DNA from: Pseudobdellovibrionaceae bacterium | GTDB taxonomy: Bacteria > Bdellovibrionota > Bdellovibrionia > Bdellovibrionales > JAMPXM01 | Assembly: GCA_022843085.1 (NCBI GenBank) | Contig: JALHOI010000084.1 | Location: forward strand, 1 to 9,570 | DNA: 9,570 nucleotides | Reading direction: 5' to 3' | Shown: piece after piece, positions 1-7,044 of the stretch | Layout: every line of letters starts with the position of its first letter | Numbering within the stretch: position 1 is the first letter of the stretch | Notes under the pieces: generated by a model | What the model was told of the DNA's origin: nothing | The model's input: the letters and a program-made list of their open reading frames with translations, nothing else | The model's database searches: none | Made by a program: the position numbers and the translations under genes

Positions 1-888
1 GATCGCCAGCGAAGCAATTTTGAATCCGCCGGGTAACAATTTTGCCTCTGCTAACGACGTTGAAACTTCGCTTAGGCTTCGTACGAAACGCCAGGGTGAA
101 CGTGCACTCGAGCAGAGTTGATCAACAGCTGTTCCGGTTTTGACGCCTCCGCCCCAAATAGTGCGCGCCTCGTCGGTCTGCCCGCCACAATCCGCGTGAT
201 AGTTCGCGGCCACGATGCGGCCATCAGAGCCCTCTAGCACTTCACCTTTAGTCGCTCTCACGGCTTCTGATGATCTCGAATGAACGCGCTCATAATCAAA
301 AACCTGGTCAGTTACGTTTGATTCAAGAAGCCAATCAGCCCCCGCTCTCGAACGCTCACGAATCTTCGCAAGAGCGAAAGACCTCGCGGCAACTGCCTGC
401 GCCTTCAGGGCCTCCATCGGCCAATCTGTCGGAACTTCGCTTGCGACAACGCCTTCAAGATATTGCTCAATCGGCAAAATTCCGACCAGATTCAGGCCTG
501 CCTTTCGACCCGACGAAACTGCGACCAATCGCACATGGCGTGGAGCAGGCCGAAGATCGACCCGAAGGCCGTCGCCGCGAACGTCAATGCCATGACCTTC
601 GACGGTTGCAATCACTTTGTTGTCAGCAGAGTCGATCACGATCCAGGTTTTTGACGGTTGGGATTCACTTCGTGTTTCAAATCGAAATTGTAAACGCGAA
701 AAACCCTTAAGCTCGAGCACCGAGACACTCTGCCTCGAACTTGACGAGAGCAATTTGAGATCAGTGCCGGCGACCGAGACTACACCTTTCAGCGGGCGAA
801 GACGCACCGAGACCTCGCCCGGCCCAACTGGACTTGCGAAAACCGGTTCGCAGAGCAGACTGAAGAACACCCCAAGGATAAACTTCAA
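1..888 (-). CDS. SpoIID/LytB-domain exported protein (partial, C-terminus off the left edge)
   Basis: The minus strand is open for 296 codons from a TTG at 888-886 to base 1, with no stop, so the C-terminus lies outside the window. Residues 1-18 look like a short Sec signal peptide ending VFA before Ser19. Residues about 138-245 match the SpoIID/LytB domain: EQYLEGVVASEVP, then ALKAQAVAARSFAL, a DQVFDYE stretch in place of the usual D-x-Q-x-Y region, a TKGEVLEG stretch, and NYHADCGGQTDE. Bacillus SpoIID is a lytic transglycosylase that cleaves glycan strands lacking stem peptides; its catalytic glutamate corresponds to Glu151 here. The H231-x-x-C234 pair could be the zinc-binding site reported in some SpoIIDs (inference). 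The region before the domain (about 20-135) looks beta-rich and unassigned. The start follows the slipin stop by 2 bp, with a weak GGAAA ribosome site, so translational coupling is likely. No ATG is available in this frame nearby. Probable location is the periplasm, acting on peptidoglycan. Confidence 0.88.
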   Translation of the reverse strand, partial: MKFILGVFFSLLCEPVFASPVGPGEVSVRLRPLKGVVSVAGTDLKLLSSSSRQSVSVLELKGFSRLQFRFETRSESQPSKTWIVIDSADNKVIATVEGHGIDVRGDGLRVDLRPAPRHVRLVAVSSGRKAGLNLVGILPIEQYLEGVVASEVPTDWPMEALKAQAVAARSFALAKIRERSRAGADWLLESNVTDQVFDYERVHSRSSEAVRATKGEVLEGSDGRIVAANYHADCGGQTDEARTIWGGGVKTGTAVDQLCSSARSPWRFVRSLSEVSTSLAEAKLLPGGFKIASLAI

Positions 889-890
889 AT

Positions 891-1628
891 CTATTTTCCG
901 AGCAACCCACGCAGAAGATCGATCGGCACTGGAAACACAATAGTTCGTGTTCCCTCTTTACCGGCCATCTCAGTTAACGTCTGTAGGTAAGCAAGCTGAA
1001 TCGCATTCGGGGACACTGCAAGTTTCGTCGATGCCTCTGCAAGAATCTCAGAGCGCTGCAATTCACCTTCGGCCGAGATCAATTTTGCACGACGCTCGCG
1101 CTCGGCTTCGGCTTGACGAGCCATCGCCGACTGCATCTCTTTTGGCAAATCGATATTTTTTACTTCGACCAGTGTGACCTTCACGCCCCAGGGCTCGGTT
1201 TGTTTATCGATCAGCTCTTGAAGGCGGTGATTGATCTTGTCGCGCTGTTCGAGAATCTCATCCATCTGAAACTGCCCGAGCACCGACCGAAGCGTCGTCT
1301 GCGCCAGCTGGCTTGTGGCGTAAAGATAATCAGCGACACTTGAAATTGCAGACTCAGCGTTGACTACGCGAAAATACACGACAGCGTTGACCTTCAGCGA
1401 AATATTGTCGCGCGTGATCACGTCTTGAGACGGTACGTCCATCGTCACCGTACGAAGATCGACCCGAAAGATCCGCTCAATGAACGGAATCACAAATACG
1501 AGTCCCGGACCGCGTATACCAACGCTGCGACCGAGTCGCAGAACGACGCCTTTTTCCCACTCATTCAGGATTTTGACGGCCGACGCTGCAATGAAGAGCG
1601 CAAAGATCAAAATAAAAATCAAAAACAT
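891..1628 (-). CDS. Slipin (stomatin-like SPFH/band 7 membrane protein)
   Basis: This 245-aa protein has an N-terminal membrane segment (residues about 2-18), then an SPFH domain (about 20-175) beginning NEWEKGVVLRLGR, which is typical of stomatin/slipin proteins. The stomatin signature follows (MARQAEAERERRAKLISAEGE region, about 169-189), with an alanine/glutamate-rich helix likely to form a coiled coil, and a hydrophobic C-terminus (IVFPVPIDLL). Slipins form membrane-bound oligomers; the archaeal homologue PH1511 is cleaved in its hydrophobic C-terminal region by the partner NfeD protease PH1510. The gene for such a partner lies immediately upstream, 14 bp away. I chose the ATG at 1628-1626 because it begins the membrane segment. 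The frame stays open further upstream, but that would overlap the nfeD coding region and add an arginine-rich stretch with no slipin character. A GAGG ribosome site overlaps the nfeD stop. Family length is normal. Confidence 0.93.
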   Translation of the reverse strand: MFLIFILIFALFIAASAVKILNEWEKGVVLRLGRSVGIRGPGLVFVIPFIERIFRVDLRTVTMDVPSQDVITRDNISLKVNAVVYFRVVNAESAISSVADYLYATSQLAQTTLRSVLGQFQMDEILEQRDKINHRLQELIDKQTEPWGVKVTLVEVKNIDLPKEMQSAMARQAEAERERRAKLISAEGELQRSEILAEASTKLAVSPNAIQLAYLQTLTEMAGKEGTRTIVFPVPIDLLRGLLGK

Positions 1629-1639
1629 TTCCACACGTA

Positions 1640-1643
1640 CCTC
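1640..1643 (-). promoter_or_regulatory. Ribosome binding site of the slipin gene
   Basis: GAGG on the minus strand begins on the last base of the nfeD stop codon and lies 11 bases before the slipin ATG. A second purine stretch (GTGGAA) abuts the start codon. This placement supports the 1628 start over longer upstream options and suggests coupled translation with nfeD. Confidence 0.5.
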
Positions 1644-3001
1644 TATTTCTGTTGCTGAACCTTTAGCTTCAAACCATTTATTGCAATCACACGCACGCGA
1701 TCTCCGACGACGAGCGTTTGATCGGATTCTATCGACCAAATTTCTCCGCGCACGGTCACCGTCCCGAAAAGTGGATTTGCGTCCACCGCCTCAACCAAAA
1801 CGACCTGGTCGACAACACCCCGTTCGCTGACACTTTCGTTTCCTCGCACCGTGCGACGGGAACGAAAAATCCAGAGGGCTAAGGCGAGCAAAGAAATTCC
1901 TAAAGTTAGGGGAACCCCCAAAGAGAGCCAAAGGCTTAAACTTAAACCGCCGTTCGCAGGGTCATACAAAAAAACACTTCCGACACCCAGGGCAATGATA
2001 CCGCCAATGCCGAGGGCACCGAAACTCGGAACAAAAGCTTCAGCAATGAGAAACACGATACCCAAAACAATGAGACCGACACCACCCCACGAGACGTCGA
2101 GCTTCTGAAACGAGACCAACGACGTCATGAGCATAAGAGCTCCGGCTACACCAGGCGCGATTGCACCGGCGTGCGTGATTTCAAAATATAAGAGGCCAAG
2201 GGCTGCCATAAACAACAGATAGGAAAACTCGGGGTCAGTTAAAATTGAAAGCAACCCTTCGCGCCAATCTTTCTCGATCGCAACGACCGGCCCCGTTTCA
2301 ACTTTGATGCGATTCCCACCGTCACCCTCAATACTCGTAGCCACCAAAACTTCACGACCGCGCGCCTGTTTGAGAAAGTCGGGAATTGATTTTGCGACGA
2401 TGTCGACTCCGCCAAGCTTCAGGGCCTCGTCGGCGTCATAAGATTTAGATTCGGTGATAATTTTTTCGGCGAATGTGGTTGAACGACCGCGTTTTTTCGC
2501 CAGACTCATCGCCCAGCTCTTGGTGTCTTCAACAACTTTTTTTCGCAAGTCGTCGCCTAAAGAAGCCCCGTTGCCCGCGATCGGCGTCGCAGCGCCAACA
2601 TTGGTCGCTGGTAGCATCCCAGAGACGTGACAAGCCAGCATGATGAGCGCGCCCGCACTTCCAGCGTGCCCACCTTCAGGCGAAACCAAACAAAGCACAG
2701 GAATCGGACTTGCGAGTATTTTTTCAACGATCATTCGAGTTGTCTGAAGGCTGCCACCGGGTGTGTTGATCGTGAAGAGAATCGATGCGCACGAATCACG
2801 AATCGAACGTTTGGTTGCTCGTTCAACAAAATCGAAGGTCGCCGTTGATATCGCACCATCGATAACGACCTCTGACGTGCATGAACTTTCGGTTGCGGGC
2901 GCCGAGGCTGGAAGCCTTGGTGCAAATGTCAGCGAAAGAAGAAGTGTGAGTGCAAAAGCTAGCGAGACAAGAATGAGTCTGAATTTCGACGGGCCTATCA
3001 T
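1643..3001 (-). CDS. nfeD: NfeD family membrane-bound ClpP-class serine protease (1510-N type, long form)
   Basis: This is a 452-aa long-form NfeD. Residues 1-32 are a signal peptide or signal anchor. Residues about 40-220 are the ClpP/SppA-like protease domain: the oxyanion-type stretch FTINTPGGS (about 76-84) and a nucleophile motif HAGSAGA with Ser115. In Pyrococcus PH1510 the catalytic pair is Ser97 and Lys138; by spacing, Lys154 or Lys155 is the likely general base here (inference). Residues about 258-380 hold four to five membrane segments. Residues about 385-450 form the C-terminal soluble NfeD OB-fold domain. The 1510 type cleaves the hydrophobic C-terminus of its partner slipin, and the slipin gene follows after 14 bp. 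The ATG at 3001 directly precedes the signal sequence, but its ribosome site is weak (AGG close to the start). The gene above it ends 73 bp upstream on the same strand. Length and domain order are complete. Confidence 0.94.
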   Translation of the reverse strand: MIGPSKFRLILVSLAFALTLLLSLTFAPRLPASAPATESSCTSEVVIDGAISTATFDFVERATKRSIRDSCASILFTINTPGGSLQTTRMIVEKILASPIPVLCLVSPEGGHAGSAGALIMLACHVSGMLPATNVGAATPIAGNGASLGDDLRKKVVEDTKSWAMSLAKKRGRSTTFAEKIITESKSYDADEALKLGGVDIVAKSIPDFLKQARGREVLVATSIEGDGGNRIKVETGPVVAIEKDWREGLLSILTDPEFSYLLFMAALGLLYFEITHAGAIAPGVAGALMLMTSLVSFQKLDVSWGGVGLIVLGIVFLIAEAFVPSFGALGIGGIIALGVGSVFLYDPANGGLSLSLWLSLGVPLTLGISLLALALWIFRSRRTVRGNESVSERGVVDQVVLVEAVDANPLFGTVTVRGEIWSIESDQTLVVGDRVRVIAINGLKLKVQQQK

Positions 3002-3074
3002 GGGCCTACAATCGGACCCACGAGCAACAGGACCAAGGGTTGATGCGCAGTGCTAGCGTCGATTAGCTCACTCT

Positions 3075-3545
3075 TCAGTCTGTTTCGGCGATACGTCGCT
3101 GAATCATCCGCCAAGCCTCGCGTTTGATAACCGGACTGGCTTGCATCTCGGTCAAACTCGGAACGTGCAGTACGTTCGGTGGAGTCTGATGAACATCACG
3201 GGCGCCACAAGCAATAACGAGCTTTGTTCTACGCCCACCGTCAACGGCGGCGTTTCGCCATTCGTCTGGAGTTGCGCGAACCCATTCAAACTCTGGTAAA
3301 AAATCAGCCGACTTCTTCAGCCACTCAAACCTCAGGGCCTCGAGCAGCCGGGCTCCCATCGCCTCAAGCGAAGCCGTCGCAACCGCATCTTCGTCTCGAA
3401 CATCTAAAAGTAAAATCGCAGCGCGCGTCGACGACGCATCGCTGGGTAACGATGATGAATTCTCAAGACCAGAAGCAGCCTGAAAAGGCACCGTGTGCAC
3501 GCCAAGAACACGAGTAAAATAACGTTCGACCGTTTCCAAAATCAT
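3075..3545 (-). CDS. Hypothetical protein, possibly DNA polymerase III psi (HolD)-like
   Basis: I do not firmly recognise this 156-aa protein. It has no signal peptide or membrane segment. The N-terminus (ERYFTRVLGVHTVPF, about 7-21) is followed by a serine/alanine-rich stretch, a hydrophobic strand (AAILLLDV, 42-49), a second strand (KLVIACG, 108-114), and a C-terminal PSLTEMQASP...KREAW motif (129-145). E. coli HolD has a similar layout: an early LGITQW, a central strand, and a C-terminal PALTDL...NPTARAALW segment. That resemblance is from memory and weak; if right, the protein would link the clamp loader to chi/SSB. I chose the ATG at 3545; a TTG at 3581 would add 12 residues and has a GGG run 6 bases upstream, so it remains possible. 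The gene is divergent from the zinc-ribbon gene and lies 73 bp upstream of nfeD on the same strand. The reading frame is well supported, the function is not. Confidence 0.7.
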   Translation of the reverse strand: MILETVERYFTRVLGVHTVPFQAASGLENSSSLPSDASSTRAAILLLDVRDEDAVATASLEAMGARLLEALRFEWLKKSADFLPEFEWVRATPDEWRNAAVDGGRRTKLVIACGARDVHQTPPNVLHVPSLTEMQASPVIKREAWRMIQRRIAETD

Positions 3546-3640
3546 TTCGACCAAGCTAACCCCGATCGACCGGCCCGGCAAATTTTTCCCGTTAAGAAAC
3601 TTGGCGCTTCACCGAAAAGCCTTCAGACACCTAATCGGAC

Positions 3641-3644
3641 GGAG
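3641..3644 (+). promoter_or_regulatory. Ribosome binding site of the small zinc-ribbon gene
   Basis: GGAG lies 6 bases before the ATG at 3651. It decides this start over the more distant in-frame ATG at 3495, which would run through the beginning of the divergent gene on the other strand and has no zinc-ribbon-like content upstream. Confidence 0.6.
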
Positions 3645-3650
3645 CGCATC

Positions 3651-3881
3651 ATGGATCGCATCAAGCCATTCACCGAGACTTACAGCGATATGAACCCTGA
3701 CGTTGACGATCGGCTGTCAGCGATTCAAGAGTTCATGCACGACCAAAACCACTGCTGCCTATGCGGTTCTGAGCTTTCGTTTTCGCATAAACTCGATCAT
3801 TTCAATTTGACGATTGAAGAAGACGCACGCTGCGGCAGCTGTCACATTTCGCTTCGAACCAAAACTCATTCGTTGCAGTAA
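3651..3881 (+). CDS. Small zinc-ribbon-like protein (two CxxC motifs)
   Basis: This is a 76-aa acidic, soluble protein. It contains HCCLCGS (Cys35 and Cys38 in a CxxC) and RCGSCH (Cys61 and Cys64), separated by 22 residues, plus nearby histidines (His34, His46, His50, His65). The four cysteines suggest one structural zinc site of the ribbon or knuckle type. No catalytic motif is visible, and I cannot assign a family. A protein of this size could bind nucleic acid or another protein, but that is inference. The ATG at 3651 has a well-spaced GGAG. The open frame extends upstream to an ATG at 3495, but that extension runs antisense through the start of the divergent gene and is probably non-coding. 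The gene is the only plus-strand gene in the left two thirds of the window and converges on the next gene, 20 bp away. Confidence 0.72.
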   Translation: MDRIKPFTETYSDMNPDVDDRLSAIQEFMHDQNHCCLCGSELSFSHKLDHFNLTIEEDARCGSCHISLRTKTHSLQ

Positions 3882-3901
3882 CAGTTGCGCTTTTCCCGTA
3901 C

Positions 3902-4879
3902 CTAGTTGTTGCCGGATGGCGACGCGGTCGGCTCGGTTCGAATCTCTGGCTTGAAGTGCTTGTTGGCGACATCGGTCATCTGATTGCTGATCACACCGAT
4001 CGTTATTTCCTCAAGCATAATCGCAAGCCCTGCAGCAAATCCAATCATCCCACGGCGCGAGCTTTTAAGCGCGGCTTGAGAAAAATTCGTATTCTGTGAT
4101 TCAAATCGGACGATGCGAACATTCGGCGGAAAGCTACGCGCTCTCGCCGATTCGTCAAGATTAAGAACTTTTGAAAGTGCGGCATCGACAGATATCGGCA
4201 TGGTGTGGTGGACCGGTAAATCAAAACGCAATATCGAAGGTCTGAAAACACCCCCCCGCGCGCGTGACGAGCCGTCGTTGGCCCCGAGCATCAACTTCTG
4301 TGCACGTGCAAAGTTTGCACGCTTGTGAGCCGTCGTAAGCTGTCGTTCGAGATCGGCTAAATCATTTCGTAGAAGGCTCGTCTTTCGAAGCTTCTCGCTA
4401 CTGGGGGATTTTCGTCTGTTGTCTTCGTTTTCGTCGGCGAGTTTCGCCCTCTGCTCTTCAAGATAAGTTACTTCGGCTTCCCAAAGTTTAACGAACTCAT
4501 CCATTTCAACGACCGCACGCGACATTGCCTCTCGAGACGTGGGCATAAATTCAATTCGAATAATATCCCCCGGCCGAGCTCCCATCATGACCCGTTGAGA
4601 AAGAGTTGCGTCGTCGGCGACGAATTGACCCATGGTTTTCACGCGATCGCGACTGCGAAGCTCGCCCATTTGACCAAACCCAGACCAGAGCGATCCCGAC
4701 GCGAGCGTCGCTGTACCGACTGTGACGACAACGCCGCCGCGCGCCAGGTAATCCTCAACTTGCGGGTCCGTTTGCGAGTCGATTTGCGAGTCCGTCGATT
4801 CCGCACTGGCTAAAGCCGCCGCACTCAGAGTCGCGAGAAATAGAATTGCCACACAAAGATTCCGGCCCAAATTTGTCAC
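3902..4879 (-). CDS. Secreted coiled-coil protein of unknown function
   Basis: I do not recognise this 325-aa protein. Residues 1-26 form a clear Sec signal peptide (hydrophobic core VAILFLATLSAAAL, cleavage near ASA). An acidic TDSQ-type repeat follows (about 29-41), then a valine-rich segment, GARPGDIIRIEFMP (about 100-113) and a charged, leucine-rich helix at about 115-195 that looks like a coiled coil. A beta-rich segment (about 209-262) and a hydrophobic glycine-containing patch (GMIGFAAGLAIML, about 277-289) precede the polar end. The patch contains or abuts acidic residues, so it is a weak membrane-segment candidate. I chose the GTG at 4879 because GAGG lies 5 bases before it and it directly precedes the signal peptide. 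A GTG at 4900 would add seven acidic residues and also has a GGAA upstream. A seven-G tract sits mid-gene. Probable location is the periplasm or outer envelope. Confidence 0.82.
   Translation of the reverse strand: MTNLGRNLCVAILFLATLSAAALASAESTDSQIDSQTDPQVEDYLARGGVVVTVGTATLASGSLWSGFGQMGELRSRDRVKTMGQFVADDATLSQRVMMGARPGDIIRIEFMPTSREAMSRAVVEMDEFVKLWEAEVTYLEEQRAKLADENEDNRRKSPSSEKLRKTSLLRNDLADLERQLTTAHKRANFARAQKLMLGANDGSSRARGGVFRPSILRFDLPVHHTMPISVDAALSKVLNLDESARARSFPPNVRIVRFESQNTNFSQAALKSSRRGMIGFAAGLAIMLEEITIGVISNQMTDVANKHFKPEIRTEPTASPSGNN
4251..4257. repeat. Seven-base C/G homopolymer inside a coding region
   Basis: Seven consecutive C on the plus strand (G on the coding strand) are followed at once by an alternating GC run (4258-4264). 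The tract lies within the codons for a Arg-Gly-Gly-Val stretch of the secreted coiled-coil protein. The frame is intact as sequenced: protein-like sequence continues on both sides. Confidence 0.9.
4760..4795. repeat. Three tandem 12-bp units within the secreted coiled-coil gene
   Basis: Units 4760-4771, 4772-4783 and 4784-4795 are near-identical (consensus ttgcgagtccgt; the first has ggg for gag, the second ends gat). Because the unit is a multiple of three, the minus-strand product carries three four-residue copies: TDSQ, IDSQ, TDPQ, just after the signal peptide. Copy number could change without breaking the frame. Confidence 0.85.
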
Positions 4880-4884
4880 AAAAA

Positions 4885-4888
4885 CCTC
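4885..4888 (-). promoter_or_regulatory. Ribosome binding site deciding the GTG start of the secreted coiled-coil gene
   Basis: GAGG lies 5 bases before the GTG at 4879-4877. The resulting product begins immediately before a clean signal peptide, which favours this start over the in-frame GTG at 4900. Confidence 0.55.
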
Positions 4889-4912
4889 ATCAACTTCCAC
4901 ACTGTCGCTCGA

Positions 4913-5047
4913 TCAAAGCCGCATGTTGAGCAAAGACCCGACCAACGGCGCAACAACTTGAGTCACTTTCAAACCAATAAGGGGACGCATTTTCGGCCAC
5001 TGTGCCGTGAATTGTTTCATGGTGCCCGACAGCCAAAGCCGTACCAT
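4913..5047 (-). CDS. Doubtful small ORF between uvrC and the secreted coiled-coil gene
   Basis: A 44-codon frame (ATG at 5047, TGA at 4915-4913) would encode a small basic peptide with a hydrophobic C-terminal half (VTQVVAPLVGSLL). The frame is also open upstream, into the end of uvrC, with a possible TTG at 5056. No Shine-Dalgarno-like sequence precedes either start. This length can arise by chance. It is the only candidate content in the 191-212 bp gap; I see no convincing terminator there. Confidence 0.15.
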   Translation of the reverse strand: MVRLWLSGTMKQFTAQWPKMRPLIGLKVTQVVAPLVGSLLNMRL

Positions 5048-5091
5048 GTCGATCAAGGTTGGAAAATTTGAAACATCCTCGTGCCGAAGTT

Positions 5092-7002
5092 TTAAACAGC
5101 CGAGTCGTCGGAATTCTCGCCCGAACGTTCTTTTGCTAGCTCTTGTACCAAGTCTTCTGCAGACGAGAGATTAAATCCCTTCACGGCGGCGATATCTGAA
5201 ACGTCGGCTGCGCGAATCGCATCGACCGACTGAAACCGCGCGAGCAACGCCTTCTTTTTTATAGGACCAAGCCCTGTTATCTGATCAAGCTCACTTTCAA
5301 GCGAGGTCGATTCGCGCAGGCGACGGTGGTAAGTAATAGCAAAGCGGTGAGCTTCATCTCGGATTCCGACAAGAATTCGAAAAGCCTCGCTACCAGGCTT
5401 GAACAGCACAGGATTTTGCCTGCCGGGAAGAAAAAATCTTTCTTCTGTTGTGCGCACTTCGCTCGACTTAAAATCAGAATCCGTGCGGGCTTTCGCAAGG
5501 CCAACTACTGGCATGCCAGTCAAATTCATTTCCTTGAATACTTCCATGGCGATTCCAAGTTGGCCTTTTCCTCCGTCGATGACCACGAGATCGGGAACAT
5601 CAAGTTCATCGTGGGCAAACCGCCGTGTCAGTACCTCGCGCATAGACTCGAAATCATTTGTCCCAATAACCGTCTTAATTTTGTAGCGGCGGTACTGATC
5701 TTTATTGGGTACGCCATCTTCAAAGACAACCTGACTTGCAACCGTCTCTGCGCCCTGAAACGTCGAAATATCGAAACACTCGATACGCAGCGGAAGACTT
5801 GGAAGGTTCAATCGTTCCTGAATCTCCACCAGCCCTCTCTTTTTCGCCTCGGATTTGTCGACGTGGCCGGCAAAGTGTTCTTTCGCGTTTGCGTTCGCCA
5901 TTTCAAGAAGACGATGGCCGTTTGAATCGGTCGGAAATCGAATTCGAATTTTACGTCCGCTTCGTTCTTCAAAAACGGCGGCGATGAGATCTGTGATCTC
6001 GCGACCCAGATCCGTCGGCAGCAAAAGCTCGTCGGGAATGAGCGCCTCATCATAATACTGGTTTAAATACGAGACGAGCCACTCGCGAACATCCTCGTCG
6101 ACAGAGTTTGAGTCGAGCAGAGGAAGAAAGTGACCCTTGTTGCCGATCACGCGCCCCGATCGAATGTGGATAGTCTCGACAAGAGTTCCACGTTCGTCAC
6201 CAAAGTAGCCGACGACATCTTGATCGAGATCCGAGGTGTCGTTGACCATCGCTTGACGCTCGAGCACGGCGCGAACCGCTTCGATCGAGTCGCGAAATCG
6301 AGCGGCCGCCTCGAAACGTTCGTCAACCGAAGCGTCTTTCATTCGTTTTGTCAGGTCGCGAACAATTTGTTTATCTCGACCTCGCAGAAACTGAATGGCT
6401 TGCTTAATATCTTCGTCGTACTCTTCTTTCGCGACGAGCTGCACGCATGGAGCCTTGCAACGTCCGATTTGATGAGTCATGCAGGGTCGCTTACGCGTAG
6501 CGAAGAACGCATCTTTGCAATCGCGAATTAGAAAAGTTCGATTCAAAAACTTTATGGTTCCCCAGACAGCGCTGCCGCTGGTGTACGGCCCGAAATAGAG
6601 GGCGCCATCTTTTTTCACTTTTCGAGCCAGGTAAACTCGAGGAAATGCGTCGGCCATCGAAACTCGAATGTAAGGATAACTTTTGTCATCCTTCAGGCGA
6701 ATGTTGTAGCGCGGTCGATGTTTTTTGATGAGCGACGCTTCAAGAAGAAATGCCTCAACTTCCGTCTTTGTCAGAATCGTATCGATCGATCGGATATTGC
6801 GAACGAGAAAACGAGTTTTTGGAGAGTGGTCGGCCGAATCGTTGAGATAGCTGCGAACCCGCGATCTCAGGCTCTTTGCTTTACCGACGTAAATAATTTT
6901 TTCGTTCGCGTTTTTCATGAGGTAAACGCCGGGAAGCTGCGGAAAGTCCCGCACCTTCTCTTTGAGTTCCTCAATGATTTGATAAGCTGTTTTTTCGCTC
7001 AC
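5092..7002 (-). CDS. uvrC: Excinuclease ABC subunit UvrC
   Basis: UvrC makes both incisions flanking a lesion in nucleotide excision repair after UvrA/UvrB loading. The 636-aa protein is full length for the family. The GIY-YIG domain that makes the 3' cut spans about 20-100: GVYLM (25-29), YVGKAKSLRSR (38-48) and the TEVEAFLLEASLIKKHRPRYN segment (80-100) carrying the metal-binding glutamate. Four cysteines (162, 174, 182, 186) have the spacing expected of the UvrC iron-sulfur cluster. A UVR motif that contacts UvrB lies at about 213-250. The RNase H-like domain for the 5' cut follows, with the DDH residues visible as Asp411 (ECFDIS), Asp476 (VVIDGGKGQL) and His552 (RDEAHRFA). Two helix-hairpin-helix motifs occupy about 572-624. 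The start is a GTG at 7002 with a poor ribosome site; residues 1-10 fit the family. It lies 42 bp downstream of the amidoligase-like gene, so cotranscription is likely. Confidence 0.98.
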   Translation of the reverse strand: MSEKTAYQIIEELKEKVRDFPQLPGVYLMKNANEKIIYVGKAKSLRSRVRSYLNDSADHSPKTRFLVRNIRSIDTILTKTEVEAFLLEASLIKKHRPRYNIRLKDDKSYPYIRVSMADAFPRVYLARKVKKDGALYFGPYTSGSAVWGTIKFLNRTFLIRDCKDAFFATRKRPCMTHQIGRCKAPCVQLVAKEEYDEDIKQAIQFLRGRDKQIVRDLTKRMKDASVDERFEAAARFRDSIEAVRAVLERQAMVNDTSDLDQDVVGYFGDERGTLVETIHIRSGRVIGNKGHFLPLLDSNSVDEDVREWLVSYLNQYYDEALIPDELLLPTDLGREITDLIAAVFEERSGRKIRIRFPTDSNGHRLLEMANANAKEHFAGHVDKSEAKKRGLVEIQERLNLPSLPLRIECFDISTFQGAETVASQVVFEDGVPNKDQYRRYKIKTVIGTNDFESMREVLTRRFAHDELDVPDLVVIDGGKGQLGIAMEVFKEMNLTGMPVVGLAKARTDSDFKSSEVRTTEERFFLPGRQNPVLFKPGSEAFRILVGIRDEAHRFAITYHRRLRESTSLESELDQITGLGPIKKKALLARFQSVDAIRAADVSDIAAVKGFNLSSAEDLVQELAKERSGENSDDSAV

Positions 7003-7044
7003 TGTTTGAGAAGGCTCTCACGGTCGGCCCCGACGGGCAACGCT

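Noticed and set aside
270..943. Three overlapping plus-strand open frames of 63-146 codons
   Set aside because: They are antisense to the SpoIID-domain gene, whose minus-strand frame has clear domain motifs; their translations are low-complexity, Arg/Ser-rich and lack ribosome sites.
3495..3650. N-terminal extension of the zinc-ribbon gene to an upstream ATG
   Set aside because: It would overlap the start of the divergent gene and has no ribosome site; GGAG at 3641 supports the 3651 start.
5326..5925. 199-codon plus-strand open frame
   Set aside because: Antisense to the uvrC endonuclease domain; no recognisable motif and no ribosome site. The uvrC frame carries all conserved residues.
7023..7034. 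Palindrome GTCGG-CC-CCGAC between the amidoligase-like gene and uvrC
   Set aside because: Two-base loop cannot form a stable hairpin and no known operator matches; likely chance in a GC-rich stretch.
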